Source: DASUAS01 sp963750045
GTDB lineage: Bacteria; Actinomycetota; Acidimicrobiia; IMCC26256; DASPTH01
Length of the DNA stretch: 64,000 nucleotides
Reading direction: 5' to 3'
Assembly: GCA_963750045.1 (NCBI GenBank)
Contig: CAVVPD010000006.1
Span: forward strand, 186,001 to 250,000
Part shown: piece after piece, positions 8,478-17,041 of the stretch
How the letters are laid out: each line of letters begins with the position of its first letter
Position numbering within the stretch: position 1 is the stretch's first letter
The notes under the pieces: model-generated
Seen by the model: the letters and a program-made list of their open reading frames with translations, nothing else
Databases searched by the model: none
Told to the model about the DNA's origin: nothing
Position numbers and translations under genes: made by a program

Positions 8478-10246
8478 CCGATGACGAGGAGCACGTCGCC
8501 GGTGCCGACGGTGTCGCCCTCGGCCACTCGGATCTCCTGCACGGTGCCGGAGATCTCGGCGTTGATGTGGTTCTCCATCTTCATCGCCTCGAGCACCAGC
8601 ACCGCCTGGCCCGGTTCCACCTGGTCGCCTGCGGCGACGAGCACCTTCACGATCGTTCCCTGCATGGGCGCGCTGATGGTGCCGCTCCCCGCCCCACCGC
8701 CACCCGCGGCGGCGCCGCCGGGCCGCGGGCGGGCCGCTCGCTTCCTGGGGACCGCCGCTCCGGCGGGGGCCTCCGGGAGCCAGAGCTTCACCGAGTAGCG
8801 CTTGCCGTCGACCTCGACGGGCACGGTGCGCTCGAGCAGGGGCTCGGCGTCCTCGGCGCCCTCGGTGGGTGCGGGCGCCGGCGCAGCCGCCGCGTCGAGG
8901 AACGTCGCGAGGTCGATCTCGTCCTCCACCCACTTCGTGGAGTGCTCGACCGCGGCGAAGCCGGGGTGCGAGAGGAGCGCGACGTGCGCGGGGATCGTCG
9001 TGCTCACGCCGGTGATCTCGAACTCGCCGAGGGCGCGGAGCATGCGATGCCGTGCCGCCTCGCGGTCGGGACCCCACACCACGAGCTTGCCGATCAGGTT
9101 GTCGTAGTGCTGGGAGACCGTGTCGCCCTGCGCGTACCCGCCGTCCCAACGGACCCCCGGACCGCCGGGGAGGCGGAGGTGCGAGATCGTGCCCGGGGAG
9201 GGGAGGAACCCCGCGGCGGCGTTCTCGGCGTTGATGCGGCACTCGATCGCGTGGCCATGGTGCTCGATGTCGTCCTGCGCGAACGAGAGGGGCTCACCGG
9301 CCGCGACCCGGAGCTGCTCGGCGACGAGGTCGAGGGAGGTGACCTCCTCGGTCACGCAGTGCTCGACCTGCAGGCGGGTGTTCATCTCGAGGAACCAGAA
9401 CTCTCCGTCCTGGTAGAGGCACTCGACGGTGCCGGCGTTGACGTACCCGCACGCCCGGGCGACCTTGACCGCGGCCTCGCCCATCGCGGCGCGGATCTCG
9501 TCGGTCAGGCCGGCGGCCGGGCTTTCCTCGATGAGCTTCTGGTGGCGCCGCTGCGTCGAGCAGTCGCGCTCGCCCAGCGACACGACGTTGCCGTGCGTGT
9601 CGGCGAACACCTGCAGCTCGATGTGGCGTGGGCGGGTGAGGTAGCGCTCCATGTAGCACTCGCCGCGCCCGAAGTAGGCGACGGCCTCGCGTGATGCCGA
9701 CTCGAACGCGGCCTCGGCTTCGCTCGCGCTGCGGGCGATCTTGAGCCCGCGCCCGCCGCCGCCGTAGGCGGCCTTGATCGCGACCGGCCATCCGAATTCG
9801 TCGCCGAACGCCGCGACCTCGGACGGATCCTGGATGGCATCGAGGGTGCCGGGCACCGAGGCGACGTCGGCGGCGGCGGCGGCCTTCCGCGACGAGATCT
9901 TGTCGCCCATGATCTCGATCGCTTCGGGCGGCGGGCCGATCCACACCACACCCCGCCCGGTGATCGTGCGGGCGAAGTCGGCGTTCTCGGAGAAGAAGCC
10001 GTACCCGGGGTGCACCGCCTCGGCCCCGCTGCGCTCGATGGCGTCGAGGATGGCCTCGGTGTTGAGGTAGCTCTCCGCGGCGGTCTGCCCACCCAACGCG
10101 TAGGCCTCGTCCGCGTACCGGACGTGCATGGCGTCGCGGTCGAGCTCGGAGTACACGGCGACGGTGGCGATGCCGAGCTCGCGGCACGTGCGCATCACTC
10201 GCACCGCGATCTCGCCTCGGTTGGCAATGAGGACTTTGCTGAACAC
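8474..10246 (-). CDS. accA3: Acetyl/propionyl-CoA carboxylase alpha subunit (biotin carboxylase + BCCP)
   Basis: Carboxylates its own biotin with ATP and bicarbonate for acyl-CoA carboxylases that make malonyl- or methylmalonyl-CoA. Domains: biotin-carboxylase N-domain (VLIANRGEIAVRV at residue 5), ATP-grasp with the Gly-rich loop YGGGGRGLK near 165, the catalytic HEMNTR-type segment FLEMNTRLQVEH near 285, and a C-terminal biotinyl domain with EAMKMEN near 556. It is 590 residues, matching actinobacterial AccA-type subunits. The GTG at 10246 is preceded by GAGGGA and begins FSKVLIANRG; longer upstream frame lacks homology. The beta subunit is not in the window. It is divergent from birA, which biotinylates it. 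Confidence 0.92.
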   Translation of the reverse strand: MFSKVLIANRGEIAVRVMRTCRELGIATVAVYSELDRDAMHVRYADEAYALGGQTAAESYLNTEAILDAIERSGAEAVHPGYGFFSENADFARTITGRGVVWIGPPPEAIEIMGDKISSRKAAAAADVASVPGTLDAIQDPSEVAAFGDEFGWPVAIKAAYGGGGRGLKIARSASEAEAAFESASREAVAYFGRGECYMERYLTRPRHIELQVFADTHGNVVSLGERDCSTQRRHQKLIEESPAAGLTDEIRAAMGEAAVKVARACGYVNAGTVECLYQDGEFWFLEMNTRLQVEHCVTEEVTSLDLVAEQLRVAAGEPLSFAQDDIEHHGHAIECRINAENAAAGFLPSPGTISHLRLPGGPGVRWDGGYAQGDTVSQHYDNLIGKLVVWGPDREAARHRMLRALGEFEITGVSTTIPAHVALLSHPGFAAVEHSTKWVEDEIDLATFLDAAAAPAPAPTEGAEDAEPLLERTVPVEVDGKRYSVKLWLPEAPAGAAVPRKRAARPRPGGAAAGGGGAGSGTISAPMQGTIVKVLVAAGDQVEPGQAVLVLEAMKMENHINAEISGTVQEIRVAEGDTVGTGDVLLVIG

Positions 10247-10279
10247 GGTCCCTCGAGATGGTCGGGCGATGGGTCGCCG

Positions 10280-10286
10280 TATCCTA
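10280..10286. promoter_or_regulatory. Overlapping divergent -10 elements of birA and accA3
   Basis: TATCCT on the plus strand (10280-10285), six bases before the birA GTG, and TAGGAT on the minus strand (10281-10286), about 35 bases before the accA3 GTG. They share five base pairs, so polymerase can occupy only one direction at a time. Confidence 0.5.
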
Positions 10287-10291
10287 CGGCG

Positions 10292-11023
10292 GTGCCCGCA
10301 CCTGCCCGCATCTCGCAACGCGGACGCTGGCGGATCCACCACTTCGGCGAGCTCGATTCCACCAACCGCTACCTCCTCGAGGAAGCCCGGGGCGGCGCGC
10401 CCGACGGCCTGGTCGCCGTGGCCGATCTGCAGACCGCGGGTCGCGGCCGCCTCGACCGGCGGTGGGAGGCGCCACCGGGGTCGTCGCTGCTGGTGTCGGT
10501 CCTCCTGCGCTCGGCGCCCCGTCCTGCCCGGGTGGTCATGGCCGCGGGGCTGGCCCTCGCCGGAGCGGTCGACGAGGTGGCCGGCGTGTCCGTCGGGCTC
10601 AAGTGGCCCAACGACCTGGTGGTCGGCGACCGCAAGCTGGCCGGGATCCTCGCCGAGCGCGAGGGCGCGGCCCTGGTGGTCGGTGCGGGCTGCAACGTGA
10701 ACTGGGACTCGTTCCCGGCCGAGCTCGCGGCCACGGCCACCGCCTGCAACCTCGAGGCGGGGCGGGCGGTCGACGGGGACGCGCTCCTCGACGCGTACCT
10801 CTCGACGCTGGCCCGGACCCTCGACGCCGGTGGCGACATCGTCGACGCCTACCGGGACCGGCTGGCGACCCTCGGCCGCCGGGTGCGGGTCGAGGTGCCC
10901 GGCGGAACCTTCGAGGGCGAGGCCACCGCGGTCGGCGACGACGGCGCGCTCGTCGTGCGCGACGACGCCGGGACCGTCCGCACCCTCACCGCCGCCGACG
11001 TGATCCACCTCCGGCCCGCCTGA
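10292..11023 (+). CDS. birA: Biotin--[acetyl-CoA-carboxylase] ligase
   Basis: Activates biotin to biotinyl-AMP and attaches it to the AMKM lysine of carboxylase subunits. The 243-residue protein has the biotin-binding STNRYL segment near residue 22, the GRGRLDRRW nucleotide loop (GRGRxGRxW in the family) near 50, and KWPNDLVV near 106, followed by a C-terminal SH3-like domain. There is no N-terminal helix-turn-helix, so this is the class I enzyme and not the repressor form. GTG 10292 is chosen because it lies six bases after TATCCT and leaves a normal N-terminus. It is adjacent and divergent to its substrate gene. Confidence 0.9.
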   Translation: MPAPARISQRGRWRIHHFGELDSTNRYLLEEARGGAPDGLVAVADLQTAGRGRLDRRWEAPPGSSLLVSVLLRSAPRPARVVMAAGLALAGAVDEVAGVSVGLKWPNDLVVGDRKLAGILAEREGAALVVGAGCNVNWDSFPAELAATATACNLEAGRAVDGDALLDAYLSTLARTLDAGGDIVDAYRDRLATLGRRVRVEVPGGTFEGEATAVGDDGALVVRDDAGTVRTLTAADVIHLRPA

Positions 11024-11044
11024 CGCGGGAATGGCTGGTGGGGG

Positions 11045-11878
11045 TCAGGGGTCGAGGTCGCGGGCGACGAGCGCGGTGAAGGCCGCGGCGAGGCGCTCGG
11101 TGACGGGGCCGGGTGCGCCGGAGAGCTCGTGGCCGTCGACCGTGCTGATGGGCTGCACCTCTCGGGTCGTGGAGGTGAGGAACGCCTCGTCGGCGTCGCG
11201 CAGCGCGCCGAGGGGGAGCGCGGTCTCGTGGATCGGGGTGCCGAGCTCGAGCACCAAGGCCCGGGTCACCCCGAGCAGGCAGCCCGACGAGGCGGGCGGC
11301 GTCGAGATCACGCCGTCGCGCACGACGAACACGTTGGAGCCGGTGGCCTCGCACAGCTCGTCACGGGTGTTCGCGAAGATCGCTTCGCTGGCGCCGCGCT
11401 CGTGCGCGTAGGCCAGCGCGCGCACGTTCTCCGCGTAGGACGTGGTCTTCAGGCCGGCCGTCGCGCCCCGGTCGTTGCGCACCCACGGGACGACGACGAC
11501 GCGCACCGAGGGCGGCCACGGTGTGACCTCGCTGGTGGCCACGATGACGGTCGGGTCCGTCTCGCCGCGCTCCGAGCCGAGCGGCGCCACGCCGCCGGTG
11601 ATGGTGATGCGCAACCGCGCTTCGGCGTGGCCGTTGGCGTCGAGCACGGCCTCGGCCGCGGCCCGCAGCTCACTGCGGTCGGGGACCGGGAGCCCGAGGC
11701 CCGACGCCGAGTGCTCGAGCCGGTCGAGGTGGCGCCTCCACGCGAACGGGCGGCCTCGATAGACGCGCACGGTCTCGAACACGCCGTCGCCGACGAGCAG
11801 GCCGTGGTCGAAGGGCGAGATCCGCGCGTCGTCGGCGGGGACGAGGGCACCGTCGAGCCACACCCGGAGCACGCTCAC
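11045..11878 (-). CDS. pabC: Aminodeoxychorismate lyase / branched-chain aminotransferase-fold enzyme
   Basis: PLP fold-type IV enzyme, 277 residues. The family start LRVWLDGALVPADDARISPFDHGLLVGDGVFETV is followed by the PLP-binding lysine in AGLKTTSYAENVRAL near residue 145 and the C-terminal LTSTTREVQPI cofactor-phosphate loop. Because the gene overlaps pabB by four bases (GTGA, 11875-11878), the best assignment is 4-amino-4-deoxychorismate lyase, which releases p-aminobenzoate for folate. A D-amino-acid or branched-chain transaminase activity cannot be excluded from sequence alone. Confidence 0.8.
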   Translation of the reverse strand: MSVLRVWLDGALVPADDARISPFDHGLLVGDGVFETVRVYRGRPFAWRRHLDRLEHSASGLGLPVPDRSELRAAAEAVLDANGHAEARLRITITGGVAPLGSERGETDPTVIVATSEVTPWPPSVRVVVVPWVRNDRGATAGLKTTSYAENVRALAYAHERGASEAIFANTRDELCEATGSNVFVVRDGVISTPPASSGCLLGVTRALVLELGTPIHETALPLGALRDADEAFLTSTTREVQPISTVDGHELSGAPGPVTERLAAAFTALVARDLDP

Positions 11879-13143
11879 GAGGGCACCAGCGTGGCGGCGT
11901 CGGCGCCCGCGAGCGCCAACAATCGTGCGGCCTTGAGCTCCGTCTCCTCCCATTCCGCGTCGGGCCGGGAATCGGCGACGATGCCGCCGCCCACGCCGAG
12001 CTGCGTGCAGCCGGAGGCGCCCGCACCGAGCATCGTGAAGGTCCGGATCGCGACCGCGAGGTCGGCTTCGACTCGCGCGGGATCGTCGGCCCGGGTGTCG
12101 ATCCAACCGAACGCGCCGCAGTAGACGCCTCGGCGCACCGGTTCGAGCTCCTCGATCACCTGCAGCACGCGGGGTTTCGGCGCGCCCGTGACCGAGGCCG
12201 GGGGGAAGGTCGCGCCGACGAGCGCGCCGATCCCGACCTCCGTGCGGAGTCGACCGCGCACGGTGCTCACGAGGTGGTGCAGACCGGGGTGTGCCTCGAC
12301 CGCGCACAGCGAGGGCACGTGGATGGAACCCGGGGCGCACACGCGCCCGAGATCGTTGCGCGCGAGGTCGACGATCATGACGTTCTCGGCGTGGTCCTTG
12401 GCGCTCGCCACCAGCGCGGCGTGCCCGGCCGCGGTGCCCTTGATCGGGCGGGTCTCGACCCGGTGCCCGCGGAGCATGAGGTAGCGCTCGGGTGATGCCG
12501 ACACCACGGCGACACCACCGCCGAGGTGGGGAATCCGGACCATCGCGGTGTGGGGGGCCCGGTGGTTGGCGGCCAGCGTGCCGTAGAGCGCGACCGGATC
12601 GAGCGCATGGTCGCACGAGAGCCGTCGCGTGAGGTTGACCTGGTAGCAGTCGCCGGCGCGGAGCAGCTCGAGCACGGCGTCGACGCGGGCCCGATAGGCG
12701 TCGCGGTCGAGACTGGAGTGCCAGCGACCGCTGGGCCGTGGAGGCACGACGACGGCGTCGTCGCCGGCGAGCGCGCTCGTGGCGCCTTCGAGCCGGGACC
12801 GGCCTGGGCCGTCGCCGTGTACCCGCACGGTTCCGTCGCCCCCCACCACCGCGACCGCGTCGAACCGCGCGAACACGACGTCGGGCACCGTCGCCGGCTC
12901 CGCCGACGCTGCCCGCCGGGGCACGCGCTCGAGGCTGTGGCCGAGCTCGAACGAGCACCAGCCGACCCAGAACCCCGGGCCGAGCCCGTCGAGGCGCGCC
13001 ATCGCGTCGGGCCCGCTCGCGACCAGCAGCTCAGCGGGTTCCACGCCCACCACGGTGGTGTCGCCGCGCCGGACCGACGCCACCGCCGACTCCGCCGGGA
13101 GCCGGGCGACGAGCTTCGCGGCGACCGTGTCGGAGAGGTGCAT
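11875..13143 (-). CDS. pabB: Aminodeoxychorismate synthase component I
   Basis: Converts chorismate and ammonia to 4-amino-4-deoxychorismate. The 422-residue chorismate-binding fold shows DCYQVNLTRR, SASPERYL, and the diagnostic RPIKGT motif near residue 250: the Lys is the nucleophile typical of PabB, whereas anthranilate synthase (TrpE) has Ala there. Also seen are IVDLARNDLGRV and the metal-binding ELKAARLLA end. No PabA glutaminase is in the window, so amide nitrogen must come from a gene elsewhere. ATG 13143 has TACCGT six bases upstream. It forms an operon with pabC and is divergent from the LCP gene. Confidence 0.9.
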   Translation of the reverse strand: MHLSDTVAAKLVARLPAESAVASVRRGDTTVVGVEPAELLVASGPDAMARLDGLGPGFWVGWCSFELGHSLERVPRRAASAEPATVPDVVFARFDAVAVVGGDGTVRVHGDGPGRSRLEGATSALAGDDAVVVPPRPSGRWHSSLDRDAYRARVDAVLELLRAGDCYQVNLTRRLSCDHALDPVALYGTLAANHRAPHTAMVRIPHLGGGVAVVSASPERYLMLRGHRVETRPIKGTAAGHAALVASAKDHAENVMIVDLARNDLGRVCAPGSIHVPSLCAVEAHPGLHHLVSTVRGRLRTEVGIGALVGATFPPASVTGAPKPRVLQVIEELEPVRRGVYCGAFGWIDTRADDPARVEADLAVAIRTFTMLGAGASGCTQLGVGGGIVADSRPDAEWEETELKAARLLALAGADAATLVPS

Positions 13144-13149
13144 GGGGCC

Positions 13150-13155
13150 ACGGTA
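13150..13155 (-). promoter_or_regulatory. Putative -10 of pabBC
   Basis: TACCGT on the minus strand, six bases before the pabB ATG; leaderless geometry. Confidence 0.4.
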
Positions 13156-13206
13156 CAAGTCCGCGCCCGGATCCGTGCCCGCCCGCTTTCCGGCGCGAGC
13201 CGTCGG

Positions 13207-13212
13207 TACCAT
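13207..13212 (+). promoter_or_regulatory. Putative -10 of the first LCP gene
   Basis: TACCAT nine bases before GTG 13222, in a 78-bp region divergent to pabB. Confidence 0.4.
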
Positions 13213-13221
13213 GTCCGCACC

Positions 13222-14640
13222 GTGAGATCTCCCCTCAGCGCGCTGCGCGCTCTCTCCGGCCGGCTCCTCATCGCCATCGTGGTGTGCGCCGCCGTGATGG
13301 GGGCCGCCGTCTTCCAGGTCAACCGCTACATCGACGACGAGGTGGCGAAGATTCCGCGCGTCTCCCTCGTGACCGCGGCGGCGTCGAGCACCGGCGGCAC
13401 GAACTTCCTCATCATCGGTTCCGACACCCGCTCGTTCGTGCAGAGCGAAGAGGACAAGCAGGCGTTCACCGACAACCAGGTGACGACCGAGGGCCCGGCC
13501 CGCTCCGACACGATGATGGTGCTGCACGCCGACGGCGACCAGAGCTTCGTGGTGTCGTTCCCGCGCGATCTCTGGGTGAACATCCCCGGCCAGGGCAACG
13601 AGCGCATCAACGCTGCGTTCAACAGCGGCCCCCAGGCGGTGATCGACACGCTCAAGGCCGACTTCAACCTCGACATCCAGCACTACCTCGAGGTCAACTT
13701 CAAGACCTTCGAGGACATCGTGAACGCGGTGGGCAGCGTGCCGGTGTACTTCCCACACCCCGCACGTGACCAGCTCTCGGGGCTCACCAACGTGTGGGTC
13801 GCGGGCTGCTACCACCTCGACGGCGGACCCGCGTTGGCCTACGTGCGGTCGCGCCACCTCGAGTACCAGATCGACGGCCGGTGGCAGGACGCCAGCGGGC
13901 TCTCCGACATCGACCGGATCCAGCGCCAGCAGGACTTCATCAAGAAGCTGGGGAGCATCGCCGTGCAGCGCACGATGAACGACCCGTTGCTGGCACCCGA
14001 TCTCGCCGACAAGATGATCCCCAACCTCACCGCCGACCCCGGCTTCGACCGCGCCTCGTTCAACCAGCTGGTCCAGGCGTTCCTCGGCCTCGCCGACGGC
14101 GCGGGCGGCGGCCCGACGTTCGAGACCCTGCCGTGGGACCGCGCCACCCGTAGCGGCCAGGACGTGCTGGTGGTGAAGGAACCCGAGGCCGATGCCATGC
14201 TCACCATCCTGCGGGGCGACGCGCCGATCCCGACGACGACCACCGCCCCCGCGAGCACCGGCGACTCCGGTGCCGCGCCCCGTGCGGTGCGTCCGGTCGA
14301 CGTGCGGGTCCTGGTGCAGAACGCCTCCGGGGTCCAGGGCGCGGCCGGCACGACGTCCCAGGAGCTGAGCCAGCTCGGCTTCGTGTCCGGCGGCACCCAA
14401 AACGATCCCCGCGGCATCATCGACCAGACCGAGATCAGGTATGCCTCCGCCGACCGGGCCAAGGCGGAGCTGGTGGCGCAGCACGTGCCCGACGCACAGC
14501 TCGTCGAGGACCCGTCGCTCTCGGGCACCGACGTCGTGCTGGCGCTGGGCAAGAGCTTCCAGGGGCTCGGGAGCACCGCAACCACCGGAGCGCCGGCCGC
14601 GACCGCCACGACGCTGTCGCCCGAAGCGGCCTGTCAGTAG
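13222..14640 (+). CDS. LytR-CpsA-Psr family glycopolymer transferase with LytR_C domain (copy 1)
   Basis: Membrane-anchored enzyme that transfers polyprenyl-diphosphate-linked glycopolymers to peptidoglycan (LCP family). It is 472 residues: short cytosolic tail, one membrane helix near residues 12-32 (LLIAIVVCAAVMGAAVF), an extracellular LCP domain with TNFLIIGSDTR, RSDTMMVLH, the arginine-rich FPRDLWV and DGGPALAYVRSRH, and a C-terminal LytR_C domain after a Thr/Pro linker near 340. The GTG at 13222 gives the correct N-in topology; the longer open frame upstream is antisense to pabB. It is followed 18 bp later by a paralogue, then sugar-nucleotide genes, suggesting attachment of the polysaccharide made by this locus. 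Confidence 0.88.
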   Translation: MRSPLSALRALSGRLLIAIVVCAAVMGAAVFQVNRYIDDEVAKIPRVSLVTAAASSTGGTNFLIIGSDTRSFVQSEEDKQAFTDNQVTTEGPARSDTMMVLHADGDQSFVVSFPRDLWVNIPGQGNERINAAFNSGPQAVIDTLKADFNLDIQHYLEVNFKTFEDIVNAVGSVPVYFPHPARDQLSGLTNVWVAGCYHLDGGPALAYVRSRHLEYQIDGRWQDASGLSDIDRIQRQQDFIKKLGSIAVQRTMNDPLLAPDLADKMIPNLTADPGFDRASFNQLVQAFLGLADGAGGGPTFETLPWDRATRSGQDVLVVKEPEADAMLTILRGDAPIPTTTTAPASTGDSGAAPRAVRPVDVRVLVQNASGVQGAAGTTSQELSQLGFVSGGTQNDPRGIIDQTEIRYASADRAKAELVAQHVPDAQLVEDPSLSGTDVVLALGKSFQGLGSTATTGAPAATATTLSPEAACQ

Positions 14641-14658
14641 CGCGGAACGGGCTGTCGG

Positions 14659-16119
14659 ATGTCAGGATCCCCCTCCGTGAACTCGCGATGGAACGGCTTC
14701 GTGGGCCGCTACGTCATCTCGCTCGCGCTGGTCAGCGCGTTCGTCGTCACGGGCGTCGCGCTGGTCAACCGCGGCATCGACGAGCGGGTGCAGAACATCC
14801 CGCGCGTCGCCGGCCTCGATGTCGCACCCGCGCCGCCCGGCGGCGCCAACTACCTCATCATCGGGTCCGACACGCGCGCCTTCGCCACCGACGCCGGCGA
14901 CATCGCCGCGTTCGGCAGCCCGGACGATCCCAACACCACGGGCCAACGGTCGGACACGCTCATGGTGGCGCACGTCGAGCCGGGGCCCCAGAAGACGTTC
15001 GTCGTGAGCTTCCCGCGCGACCTCATGGTCGACGTCCCCAACCGTTCCGGGAAGAGCCAGATCAACACTGCGTACGACACCGGGGGACCGAACGCCGTCA
15101 TCCAGACGTTGAAGGAGAACTTCGGGATCGACATCAACCACTACCTCGAGGTCGACTTCAAGAGCTTCCAGGAGATCGTCGACACCATCGGGAACGTGCG
15201 GGTGTACCTCCCGGGGCGGGCGCGCGACCAGGAGACCGGGCTCAGCACCCCCTACGGGGGTGGCTGCTACCCGCTCGACGGCGCCGCCGCGCTGGCCTAC
15301 GTGCGCGCCCGCCACATCGAGATCTCGGACCCGAAGGGCGACATCGTCGACGACTTCCCCCCGTACGAGCACTGGCGGAAGCTCGACAACTGGTCCGACC
15401 TCGACCGCATCCCCCGCCAGCAGTCGTTCATCCGCAAGCTGGCCGGCCTCGCGATCTCGAAGAGCCTGAGCGACCCGTTCCTGGCGGTCGAGCTGGCCGA
15501 CAACGTGCTGCACTACGTCAAGGCCGATGCGGGGCTCAGCCGTGACGACGTCAACGCGCTGATCCGCGCCTTCAAAACCGTCGACGTGAACGATTCGAAC
15601 TCGGTGCGGTTCCAGACCCTCCCCGTCACGACGTACGAGCCCGACCCGAACCGGGTGGTCGCGTCGGCCGACGCCGAGCCGGTCATCGAGCAGCTGCGGA
15701 CCTTCGGCGACAACGCGCCCAAGCCCGCCACCGTCGAACCGTCGCAGGTGAAGGTGCGCGTCACCGACGCCACCGGGACCGACGTTGGGCAGTCCGTGGT
15801 GTCCGCGCTGATGGAGAGCGGGTTCAAGGCCACCGCCGCGACCGACGCGAAGAGGAAGGTCGCGGTCACGGAGATCCGCTACGGCTACACCCAGACCGAA
15901 GAGGCCAAGGCGTTGCTGCCGTACTTCACCGACGCCAAGCTGGTGCCCGATCCGAAGGTGACCGGCGCGGTCCGGCTCGTGCTGGGCTCGTCGTTCCAGA
16001 ACGTCACGGTGCCGTCGACCACCGTGCCGCCGACCACCGTGCCGGGGGCCCCCGTGGCCACCGCAGCGCCGACGACCACCACGACCGTGGCGCCGGCGCC
16101 CTCGGACCCCTGCCCCTGA
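14659..16119 (+). CDS. LytR-CpsA-Psr family glycopolymer transferase with LytR_C domain (copy 2)
   Basis: A tandem paralogue of the preceding gene with the same plan: membrane helix near residues 17-37, LCP domain with ANYLIIGSDTR near 67, RSDTLMVAH, VSFPRDLMVDVPN near 117, DGAAALAYVRARH near 210, a LytR_C domain near 355-440, and a low-complexity Val/Pro/Thr tail ending in Cys-Pro. Length is 486 residues. An alternative GTG start at 14677 would shorten the cytosolic tail by six residues. Duplicated LCP proteins often have overlapping substrates, so the division of labour here is unknown. Confidence 0.88.
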   Translation: MSGSPSVNSRWNGFVGRYVISLALVSAFVVTGVALVNRGIDERVQNIPRVAGLDVAPAPPGGANYLIIGSDTRAFATDAGDIAAFGSPDDPNTTGQRSDTLMVAHVEPGPQKTFVVSFPRDLMVDVPNRSGKSQINTAYDTGGPNAVIQTLKENFGIDINHYLEVDFKSFQEIVDTIGNVRVYLPGRARDQETGLSTPYGGGCYPLDGAAALAYVRARHIEISDPKGDIVDDFPPYEHWRKLDNWSDLDRIPRQQSFIRKLAGLAISKSLSDPFLAVELADNVLHYVKADAGLSRDDVNALIRAFKTVDVNDSNSVRFQTLPVTTYEPDPNRVVASADAEPVIEQLRTFGDNAPKPATVEPSQVKVRVTDATGTDVGQSVVSALMESGFKATAATDAKRKVAVTEIRYGYTQTEEAKALLPYFTDAKLVPDPKVTGAVRLVLGSSFQNVTVPSTTVPPTTVPGAPVATAAPTTTTTVAPAPSDPCP

Positions 16120-16167
16120 GCGCCGCCGCACGCGCCGGCGAGGCCCGGGTGCCGGCTGGTCGCCCCG

Positions 16168-16173
16168 TACACT
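16168..16173 (+). promoter_or_regulatory. Putative -10 of the rmlD operon
   Basis: TACACT eight bases before the GTG at 16182. Confidence 0.4.
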
Positions 16174-16181
16174 TCCGAGCC

Positions 16182-17041
16182 GTGCGAATCCTCGTCACCG
16201 GAGCAGCCGGACAGGTCGGTGCGCGTGTCGCCGAGGCCCTCCACGGCCACGTCGTGCTCGCCGCCCCGCGCGACGTCCTCGATCTCGCCGACCGTGACGC
16301 GGTCGAACAGGTCGTCGGGGAGTTCGGGCCCGATGCCGTCGTCAACACCGCGGCCATGACCAACGTCGACGCGTGCGAGCGCGACCCCGAGCGGGCGTTC
16401 GCCGCCAACGCCCTCGGTGTGCGGAGCCTGGCCCTCGCCGCCGAACGGGTCGGCGCGCACGTGGTCCACGTCTCCACCGACTACGTGTTCGACGGTGCCC
16501 GGAGCCGGCCATACGACGAATGGGATGCCGTGCACCCGATCTCCGAGTACGGCCGCTCCAAGCTCGGTGGCGAGGTCGAGCTCGCCCGCCACTCGGCGTC
16601 GTGGGCGGTCGTCCGCACGTCGTGGGTCTTCGGCCGCCGGGGCACCGACCTCGTGAGCTGGGCCTTCGGGGCGTTCGACCGCGGCGAGCTCGACGGGGTC
16701 CTCGCCGACCAGGTCAGCATTCCCACCTACGCGCCCGACCTCGCGGTCCTGCTGGCGCGCTTCGCGGTCGAACGGCGCGCCGGGCTCTTCCACGTGACCA
16801 GCGGGAACGAGGCGGTGACCCGCCACGAGCTGATCGTGTCCGCCCTGCAGGCGTGGGGAGCGGATCCGTCGGGAGTGGCGCCGATCGCCGCCGGCGACCT
16901 CGACCGGCCCGCCGCCCGCCCCCCATGAGCGCGCTCGACAACCGCGCCCTGCGCCTGCTCGGCCTCCCCGCCCTCCGCTCGTGGCGCGACGCGCTCACGG
17001 CGTACGTCAAGGAATGGGACTCGCCGGGAGCGGAGGCATGA
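16182..17041 (+). CDS. rmlD: dTDP-4-dehydrorhamnose reductase, frame broken near 16915
   Basis: Last step of dTDP-L-rhamnose synthesis (NADPH reduction). The short-chain dehydrogenase marks are GAAGQVG at residue 8, VVNTAAMTNVDACE, the STDYVFDG strand and the YGRSK catalytic Tyr-Lys pair near 125. The frame ends early in a run of six C at about 16918-16924, and the typical C-terminus MSALDNRALRLLGLPALRSW continues one base out of phase to the TGA at 17039-17041, so one base is probably missing from the run. The last ATGA overlaps the ugd start. No rmlA, B or C is in the window. The corrected length is about 286 residues. Confidence 0.87.

Noticed and set aside
13211..13222. ATG at 13211 as the start of the first LCP gene
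   Set aside because: It is in another frame; GTG 13222 is in frame with the membrane helix and fits the -10 spacing.
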